Of a stretch of DNA of 11,604 nucleotides, positions 6,174 through 10,732 are shown one piece after another. The translations under genes and the position numbers were made by a program. Source of the DNA: an uncultured Faecalibacterium sp. (GTDB lineage Bacteria > Bacillota > Clostridia > Oscillospirales > Ruminococcaceae); assembly GCA_934553285.1 (NCBI GenBank), contig CAKTFD010000069.1, positions 1 to 11,604 on the forward strand, in the 5' to 3' direction. Position 1 is the first letter of the stretch; each line of letters starts with the position of its first letter. The notes under the pieces were generated by a model. The model made no database searches, was not told the DNA's origin, and worked only from the letters and a program-made list of their open reading frames with translations.

Positions 6174-6323
6174 TTACCAGCAGAAGGAAAGCCCATCGTA
6201 GTGAGCTTCACAATTCTGGTGAGTCACTCCCAAAATGAACAGCCAGAATTTCTCACCGCAATTTTTGCACTTCCAGCTACCGCCATTGACCGCACGCATT
6301 TCCTTTTTAGTCAGAGCTTTCAT
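6174..6323 (-). CDS. Double-glycine leader precursor peptide, bacteriocin-like, 49 aa
   Basis: The leader MKALTKKEMRAVNGG (residues 1-15) is a classic Gly-Gly leader of the kind cut by C39 proteases. The predicted core is 34 residues. It begins SWKCKNCGEKF and ends LSFCW, with Cys at core positions 4, 7, 23 and 33 and His at 20 and 26. C4-x2-C7-x3-F11-x8-H20-x5-H26 reproduces the spacing of a C2H2 zinc finger. The middle (WLFILGV) is hydrophobic. The ATG at 6323 has AAGGAGG 7 bases upstream; the longer frame from 6356 has no such site. The exporter gene follows on the same strand and an Xre gene diverges upstream. It may belong to a zinc-ribbon-like bacteriocin family, but I cannot confirm which. 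A secreted antimicrobial or signalling role is inferred. Confidence 0.85.
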   Translation of the reverse strand: MKALTKKEMRAVNGGSWKCKNCGEKFWLFILGVTHQNCEAHYDGLSFCW

Positions 6324-6398
6324 AAGATGCCTCCTTGTGCCTGTTACAGGGCACATTTACAACGATGATGAGCCGAAACTCTGCGGAATAGTCGCATT

Positions 6399-6437
6399 GT
6401 TAAACCCTATAGACTTTTTTAGTCTTTATGGTTTAAC
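6399..6437. promoter_or_regulatory. Large operator-like inverted repeat in the cassette control region
   Basis: GTTAAACCCTATAGACT (6399-6415) and AGTCTTTATGGTTTAAC (6421-6437) are inverted copies at 15 of 17 positions around a T5 centre. It lies between the divergent peptide and Xre genes and shares the TATAGAC motif with 6531-6566. It is probably an Xre regulator site. Confidence 0.6.
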
Positions 6438-6440
6438 ACA

Positions 6441-6469
6441 ATATTATCACAAGGACCTTTGGATTTCAA
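6441..6469 (-). promoter_or_regulatory. Candidate promoter of the precursor peptide operon
   Basis: On the minus strand TTGAAA (6464-6469), 17 bases, TAATAT (6441-6446) with TGA directly before the -10 (extended -10). The inverted repeat at 6399-6437 lies immediately downstream, over the expected start region. The remainder of the 255-base gap between the two genes shows no supportable gene. Confidence 0.5.
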
Positions 6470-6530
6470 GCATTTTTATAAATTTTGCAGTCATTTATGA
6501 CCTTGTAATTTATGCATTTATTTCATTTCC

Positions 6531-6566
6531 GTCTATACAATTTAAGAAAGACAAAACTGTATAGAC
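6531..6566. promoter_or_regulatory. Inverted repeat upstream of the Xre gene
   Basis: GTCTATACA (6531-6539) and TGTATAGAC (6558-6566) are perfect 9-bp inverted copies 18 bases apart. The second abuts the AGGAGG of the Xre gene, and the first contains a -10-like TATACA. This fits autorepression by the Xre protein; no convincing -35 was found. Confidence 0.55.
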
Positions 6567-6578
6567 AGGAGGATTTCT

Positions 6579-6917
6579 ATGGACTATGCTGCTATCGGAA
6601 AGAGGATCCGCGCTCAGCGTCTTCAGATGGGCTTATCTCAGGAGGAACTTGCGGAAATGGCCGGGATCTCTACCGTCCATATGAGCCATATCGAAACGGC
6701 CAACACGAAACTTAGTCTTCCTGTACTGGTTGACCTTTCCTGTGCACTTGGCGTTCGCACTGATGACCTTATTTTCGATAAAGATACCTTAGGGCGGGAA
6801 GAGCTTTTGGAGGAGATCACGCTGGAACTTGATGGATGCAGCAAAGAACAGCTTCTCGCATTGCGTCAGATCCTGACTTCGTCCAAAAATGCGATCCACA
6901 AATATCTCGTGCCGTAA
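6579..6917 (+). CDS. Xre-family HTH regulator of the peptide cassette, 112 aa
   Basis: Residues about 6-62 form a Xre/Cro helix-turn-helix (IGKRIRAQRLQMGLSQEELA, then GISTVHMSHIETANTKLSL), followed by GVRTDDLIFD. The C-terminal 45 residues are a short helical extension (EELLEEITLELDGCSKEQLL), probably for dimerisation. No S24 or sensory domain is present. AGGAGG lies 6 bases before the ATG. The gene diverges from the double-glycine peptide gene, and both face inverted repeats sharing the half-site TATAGAC. Control of itself and of the peptide operon is therefore the simplest reading (inference). Base composition matches the cassette rather than the flanking genes. Confidence 0.85.
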   Translation: MDYAAIGKRIRAQRLQMGLSQEELAEMAGISTVHMSHIETANTKLSLPVLVDLSCALGVRTDDLIFDKDTLGREELLEEITLELDGCSKEQLLALRQILTSSKNAIHKYLVP

Positions 6918-6927
6918 ATATGGTTTA

Positions 6928-6960
6928 TCGCAATTTTCAAAAATAGTGCCTATTAAAGCG
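6928..6960 (+). repeat. Cassette-end repeat, right copy
   Basis: The sequence starts TCGCAATTTTCAAAAATAG and continues TGCCTATTAAAGCG. It is 29 of 33 identical to the left copy (3805-3837) in inverted orientation and shares 25 of 27 core bases with the internal copy. It sits 10 bases after the Xre stop codon, before the second terminator copy. Confidence 0.7.
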
Positions 6961-6978
6961 ATATATGGGCGACATACA

Positions 6979-7056
6979 GCTAAAAAACCTCCCGAGATCT
7001 TTTACAGATCAAGGGAGGTTTCTTTTGTTGATGGCGGTTTGCTGTTTTGACAGGCG
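6979..7056 (+). repeat. 78-bp direct repeat, copy 2
   Basis: Second copy of 3741-3818 (76 of 78 identical). It ends 3 bases before the hcp stop codon, just as copy 1 ends at the exporter stop codon. Confidence 0.9.
6985..7028 (-). terminator. Bidirectional terminator, copy 2 (hcp operon / Xre gene)
   Basis: The same two-part hairpin as at 3747-3783: AAACCTCCC (6985-6993) with GGGAGGTTT (7013-7021). The minus strand has a run of six T after the stem, so it ends hcp; the plus strand has TTTCTTTTG and can end the Xre gene. Confidence 0.85.
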
Positions 7057-7059
7057 TTC

Positions 7060-8655
7060 TTATTTGAGAAGCTGTTTCAGATCTTCCTCTGGTGTGGTGA
7101 TGGGGGCAATGCCAAAGTTCTCTGTGAGGTAGTTGAGCACATTGGGCGAAATGAATGCAGGCAGCGTGGGGCCAAGGCGGATATTCTTGATGCCCAGATA
7201 CAGCAGCGTCAGCAGGATGCACACAGCCTTCTGCTCATACCAGGAGAGCACCATGGACAGTGGCAGGTCGTTCACACCGCAGCCGAAAGCATCCGCAAGG
7301 GCTACAGCGATCTGGATGGCGCTGTAAGCATCGTTGCACTGTCCGACATCCATCAGACGGGGCAGGCCGCCGATGGTGCCGAGGGCAAGGTCGTTGAAGC
7401 GGTATTTGCCGCAGGCAAGGGTAAGCACTACGGTATCGGCAGGCGTCTGCCTGACAAACTCCGTGTAGTAGTTGCGGCCGGGGCGTGCGCCATCGCAGCC
7501 GGCAACCAGGAAGAAGTGCCGGATCGCACCGGACTTGACCGCCTCAATGACCTGATCTGCAACGCCAAGCACCGTACCATGGGCAAAGCCGGTCATGACC
7601 GTGCTGCCGCCGTTGATGCCGGTAAAGGACTGATCCTCGGCGTAGCCGCCCAGCTCCAAAGCCTTTTCAATCACCGGCGTAAAGTCTTTGTCCGTTCCGA
7701 TGTGCGTCATTTCTGGGTAGGATACCACCGATGTGGTAAACACGCGGTCGGCATAGCTTGCTTTGGGCGGCATCAGGCAGTTGGTGGTAAACAGTACCGC
7801 TGCAGGAAGGTCTGCAAACTCTTTCTGCTGGTTTTGCCATGCCGTGCCGAAATTGCCCTTGAGGTGGGAATACTTTTTCAGTTCAGGATAAGCATGGGCG
7901 GGGAGCATTTCACCATGGGTGTAGATATTGATGCCTTTGCCCTGGGTCTGCTCCAGCAGCAGTTTCAGGTCGTGGAGGTCATGGCCGGAGATGACGATGA
8001 ACGGTCCCTTTTCCACAGTCAGCGGAACGGTAACCGGTACGGGCGTTCCATAGCTTTCGGTGTTGGCCTTATCCAAAAGTGCCATGCACTTGAGGTTTTT
8101 CTCGCCAACCTCCATCACGACAGGCAGCAGCGCATCCATGTCCCAGTCCTCGCCAATGGCGAAGAGCGCCTTGCCGAAAAAGCGGTTCACTTCATCATCG
8201 GTATACCCCAAGACCATGGCGTGATGTGCATACGCTGCCATGCCGCGCACCCCGAAAAGAATGAGGGATTTCAGGCTTCGGATATCCTCATCGGCGTTCC
8301 AGAGCAGGCTCATGTCGTAGTCGCTGGTGCGTCCGCAGGGGGCAGCGCAGCCTGCGCAGTCGGGTACCAGCCGCGCCTTTTGGGCATGTACCCGGCTGAT
8401 CAGTTCCCGAATCGTATTTTCGTTAAAGTTGACATTGGTGACCGTGGTGAACAGCCCCTCGATCATTAGATGCCAGACTTCCGGCGTTGCCTGCATACCG
8501 CCGTCCGTGGCTCTGGCCAGCCCAACCAGCGCGCCGGTCAGCTCGTCCTGAAGCTGTGCAACATCGGCGGTCTTGCCGCACACCCCCGCTTTTCCTGTAC
8601 AGCCGGTGCAGGCTGCCGTCTGCTCGCACTGAAAACAAAACATTTTATGTTCCAT
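7060..8655 (-). CDS. hcp: Hybrid cluster protein (hydroxylamine reductase / NO reductase / S-nitrosylase), 531 aa
   Basis: A cytoplasmic iron-sulfur protein linked to hydroxylamine and nitric oxide reduction and to protein S-nitrosylation. The N-terminal cluster ligands are C7, C10, C19 and C26 (CFQC...GC...VCGK). Residues expected to hold the hybrid Fe-S-O cluster are all present: H225 (GHDLHDL), E249 (THGEM), C293 (TTNCLMPP), C387 (AGCDGARPG), C415 (LACGK), C440 (GQCND) and E474 (WYEQKA). Their spacing matches the known Desulfovibrio protein from memory. The length fits the compact anaerobe form. The ATG at 8655 has GAGAGG 8 bases upstream; M5 does not. It is the second gene of an operon, 20 bases after the 4Fe-4S protein gene, and ends at terminator copy 2. 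Confidence 0.95.
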   Translation of the reverse strand: MEHKMFCFQCEQTAACTGCTGKAGVCGKTADVAQLQDELTGALVGLARATDGGMQATPEVWHLMIEGLFTTVTNVNFNENTIRELISRVHAQKARLVPDCAGCAAPCGRTSDYDMSLLWNADEDIRSLKSLILFGVRGMAAYAHHAMVLGYTDDEVNRFFGKALFAIGEDWDMDALLPVVMEVGEKNLKCMALLDKANTESYGTPVPVTVPLTVEKGPFIVISGHDLHDLKLLLEQTQGKGINIYTHGEMLPAHAYPELKKYSHLKGNFGTAWQNQQKEFADLPAAVLFTTNCLMPPKASYADRVFTTSVVSYPEMTHIGTDKDFTPVIEKALELGGYAEDQSFTGINGGSTVMTGFAHGTVLGVADQVIEAVKSGAIRHFFLVAGCDGARPGRNYYTEFVRQTPADTVVLTLACGKYRFNDLALGTIGGLPRLMDVGQCNDAYSAIQIAVALADAFGCGVNDLPLSMVLSWYEQKAVCILLTLLYLGIKNIRLGPTLPAFISPNVLNYLTENFGIAPITTPEEDLKQLLK

Positions 8656-8675
8656 CTTGAGATCCTCTCTTTCGT

Positions 8676-9395
8676 TTAGTCCACAATCTTTCCGTCAATG
8701 GAAATAGTGACCACCTGCCACGGGATGAACTTTCCGCTGGTCTGCAGCGCCTTTTTCGCTGCCATCTCCAGGCCGCCGCAGCAGGGCACCTCCATGCGGA
8801 GGATGGTCACGCTCTGGATGTCGTTATTGCGCAGGATCTCGGTGAGCTTTTCGCTGTAATCCACAGCATCCAGCTTGGGGCAGCCGATAAGGGTCACCTT
8901 GCCCCGCATAAATTCCTGATGGAAGTTTGCGTAGGCATAGGCCGTGCAGTCCGCTGCGATCAGGAGCTTTGCGCCGTCAAAGTAGGGCGCGTGGACGGGT
9001 GCCAGCTTGATCTGCACCGGCCAGTTGCGCAGGCGGGAGACCAGCTGCACAGGGGCAGCGGCTGCGCTTTCGGCGGCCTCCGGCTGTTCCAGCATCCGCA
9101 TCCGGGAGCCGGGGCAGCCGCCCTCGTGCAGGTGTTTCATCTTTTCCTGCAGCTCTTTTTTCTTTTTGTTCTCCTGCACCGCCGCTTCGTCGTAGGCGGG
9201 GGCTTCCCGCTCTTCAAAGGTGATGGCTCCGGTGGGGCAGCCCGGCAGGCAGTCGCCAAAGCCATCGCAGAAATTTTCCCGCACCAGCTTTGCCTTGCCA
9301 TTGATAATATCGATAGCGCCCTCGTGGCAGGCGGTTGCACACAGCCCGCAGCCGTTGCATTTTTCCTCGTCAATATGAATGATCTTCCGGATCAT
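8676..9395 (-). CDS. 4Fe-4S dicluster ferredoxin-like protein, partner of Hcp, 239 aa
   Basis: The N-terminal ferredoxin domain (about residues 1-62) has C13-x2-C16-x2-C19-x3-C23 and a second set C43-x5-C49-x3-C53 (CDGFGDCLPGCPTGAI). The second set has only three cysteines, in an unusual spacing. Residues about 75-95 are Lys/Glu-rich and likely a helical linker. The C-terminal domain (about 120-239) includes ADCTAYAYANF, IGCPKLD and VPCCGG, four more cysteines that might bind metal. It most likely feeds electrons to Hcp, which lies next in the operon; similar pairs are known in Clostridia. AGGAGGG lies 7 bases before the ATG. The promoter overlaps that of the divergent Crp/Fnr gene. Confidence 0.85.
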   Translation of the reverse strand: MIRKIIHIDEEKCNGCGLCATACHEGAIDIINGKAKLVRENFCDGFGDCLPGCPTGAITFEEREAPAYDEAAVQENKKKKELQEKMKHLHEGGCPGSRMRMLEQPEAAESAAAAPVQLVSRLRNWPVQIKLAPVHAPYFDGAKLLIAADCTAYAYANFHQEFMRGKVTLIGCPKLDAVDYSEKLTEILRNNDIQSVTILRMEVPCCGGLEMAAKKALQTSGKFIPWQVVTISIDGKIVD

Positions 9396-9424
9396 ATCTA
9401 TTCCCTCCTGTTGTGGGTATTTTT

Positions 9425-9469
9425 TTGCATTTGCAGGCTTATTATAGTATACTAAAGGCAGCTTGTCTG
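9425..9469. promoter_or_regulatory. Overlapping divergent promoters with a shared palindrome
   Basis: Plus strand, towards the Crp/Fnr gene: TTGCAT (9425-9430), 17 bases, TATACT (9448-9453). Minus strand, towards the hcp operon: CAGACA (9464-9469), 17 bases, TATAAT (9441-9446). The perfect palindrome TAGTATACTA (9445-9454) covers both -10 boxes. The geometry means a protein bound there would affect both directions. Confidence 0.65.
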
Positions 9470-9496
9470 TTTGATTTCCAACAAGGAGTGGTCTTT

Positions 9497-10171
9497 ATGC
9501 AAAAATATCTGCCTGTTCTGCGGAGCTGCCCCTTTTTTACCGGGCTTACGGACGCTGAGATCCTGTCCATCCTGCACTGCGTCAGTGCGGTCAGGATCAC
9601 CCGCCCCCGTGGCGCCTATATCTTCCGTGCCGGAGATTCCACGGAGGTCATGGGGCTTATGCTGTCCGGCTCCACCCTTGTGATACAGGAGGATCTTTGG
9701 GGGCACCGCAACATCCTGTCCAAGTGCAATACCGGGGACTTTTTCGGCGAGCCTTACGCCGCCACCCCCGGCGCCATCCTGAACATCAGCGTGGTGGCAG
9801 AGGAGGATTGCGAGATCCTGCTGCTCAACGTCAAGCGGCTGCTCACCGCCTGCCCTACCGCCTGCGACCATCACCAGAAGCTCATCCGCAATCTGGTCAG
9901 CGTTCTGGCAAACAAAATACTGCTCTTTAACGATAAGATCACCCATGTCAGCAAGCGGACCACCCGGGAAAAGCTGCTGTCCTATCTGTCTGCCGAGTCC
10001 ATCCGGCAGTCGTCCCTCTCTTTTGATATCCCCTTTGACCGTCAGCAGCTGGCGGATTTTCTCTGCGTGGAACGCGCTGCCATGTCGGTGGAGCTTTCCA
10101 GGCTGCAAAAGGAAGGGCTGCTGGTCACCAACCGGAATCATTTTGAATTACGGACAACCTTAAAAAGGTGA
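9497..10171 (+). CDS. Crp/Fnr-family regulator, probable hcp regulator, 224 aa
   Basis: Residues about 10-120 form the cyclic-nucleotide-binding-like beta-roll (RGAYIFRAGD, then GDFFGEP, near 78-86). A long dimerisation helix follows (about 122-150). The C-terminal winged HTH (about 155-215) has TTREKLLSYL and the recognition region DRQQLADFLCVERAAMSVEL. No N-terminal Fnr-type four-cysteine set is seen, so a direct 4Fe-4S sensor of the Fnr type is not supported. Family members beside hcp (HcpR type) sense nitrosative stress and activate hcp; the divergent placement here suggests the same. AAGGAG lies 8 bases before the ATG at 9497; a longer frame from 9413 would run through the promoter. Confidence 0.88.
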   Translation: MQKYLPVLRSCPFFTGLTDAEILSILHCVSAVRITRPRGAYIFRAGDSTEVMGLMLSGSTLVIQEDLWGHRNILSKCNTGDFFGEPYAATPGAILNISVVAEEDCEILLLNVKRLLTACPTACDHHQKLIRNLVSVLANKILLFNDKITHVSKRTTREKLLSYLSAESIRQSSLSFDIPFDRQQLADFLCVERAAMSVELSRLQKEGLLVTNRNHFELRTTLKR

Positions 10172-10200
10172 AGTGATCTTGGGTCACTTCACCTTTTTGT
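10162..10200 (+). terminator. Terminator overlapping the end of the Crp/Fnr gene
   Basis: AAAAAGGTGAAGTGA (10162-10176) and TCACTTCACCTTTTT (10184-10198) form a perfect 15-bp hairpin with a 7-base loop, ending in a T run. The last codons and the stop codon lie inside the left arm. Confidence 0.9.
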
Positions 10201-10582
10201 GGTTCCTGCTTTATCTTTTCCAGTACACCATGCTTTTCCTGCAGCAAAAAGCAGCGCTGCACAGAGTGCCTTTTCTGCACCCTGCGCGCCAACGCTGCCG
10301 CCGAAACCGTCCTCCACACAAGGACAATTTCAAAATTAAAATTTAAAAAGCGCAGATGCTTTTTTGAGAAAAGCATTTTCATCTTTTTTCTTTGCAAAGA
10401 AACGGTAAAATATAAAATAAACGTGCTTCTGTATAATAAAAGATACTTTTTCAACCAAATAGTTTTGAAAGTGAAATCCGCTCACAGGGCAAAAACACAC
10501 AAAACTCAACCTATTCTTTCGGCGCAATGTTAGACAAAGCGCAGAAATGTGCATTTATGGAGAACAAATTTTAAAAAAAGCC
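10201..10582. other. Long intergenic region, AT-rich, no supportable gene
   Basis: The left 120 bases are GC-rich with CTGC repeats and could be decayed coding sequence, but no frame looks like a protein. From 10325 on it is strongly AT-rich. Visible elements are the hairpin ATGCTTTT (10356-10363)/AAAAGCAT (10369-10376) followed by T-rich sequence, and the perfect 16-bp palindrome TTTCTTTGCAAAGAAA (10387-10402). The open frames across it on the minus strand have low-complexity translations without ribosome binding sites and were not called. Confidence 0.5.
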
Positions 10583-10611
10583 TTTTCTTTCGGAAAATGC
10601 AGATGTATAAT
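10583..10611 (+). promoter_or_regulatory. Promoter of the peptide-binding lipoprotein gene
   Basis: A consensus TATAAT at 10606-10611 with TG directly before it. The -35 (TTTTCT at 10583-10588, 17 bases upstream) is weak. The start would lie near 10618, leaving a leader of about 115 bases. Confidence 0.55.
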
Positions 10612-10620
10612 GCGTCCATA

Positions 10621-10665
10621 GCACAAGGGTGTGCATGTTCCAGAGGGGGAACGGTGGCCCTTGTG
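10621..10665 (+). promoter_or_regulatory. Structured 5' leader before the lipoprotein gene
   Basis: CACAAGGG (10622-10629) pairs with CCCTTGTG (10658-10665) and encloses a smaller hairpin GTTCC (10637-10641)/GGAAC (10648-10652). A competing hairpin GCACA (10621-10625)/TGTGC (10630-10634) uses part of the outer stem. It resembles no riboswitch class I can name. Confidence 0.45.
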
Positions 10666-10732
10666 TATTTTCAGAGTTCATCGCTTTATTGAGTTATCAA
10701 GCTAAAGCAATGAAGAGAGGGGAAATAGAATT

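Noticed and set aside
6029..6238. Plus-strand 69-residue frame beginning in the intercistronic hairpin
   Set aside because: It starts inside the 13-bp stem with no ribosome binding site and ends antisense to the precursor peptide. The NFQK similarity to the exporter end is recorded as a repeat instead.
3741..7056. Insertion sequence or integron explanation for the flanking direct repeats
   Set aside because: No transposase, integrase or typical short target duplication is visible; 78 bp with a terminator inside fits recombination better than transposition.
7516..8469. 317-residue plus-strand frame inside hcp
   Set aside because: Antisense shadow of a clear hcp gene with all cluster ligands; no ribosome binding site or recognisable domain.
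10387..10402. Catabolite-responsive element (cre) at the 16-bp palindrome
   Set aside because: It lacks the central CG and flanking pattern of the CcpA site, so only a palindrome is claimed.
10125..10554. Minus-strand frames of 109 and 72 residues in the intergenic gap
   Set aside because: Low-complexity translations from AT-rich DNA, no ribosome binding site, and one overlaps the Crp/Fnr gene and its terminator.
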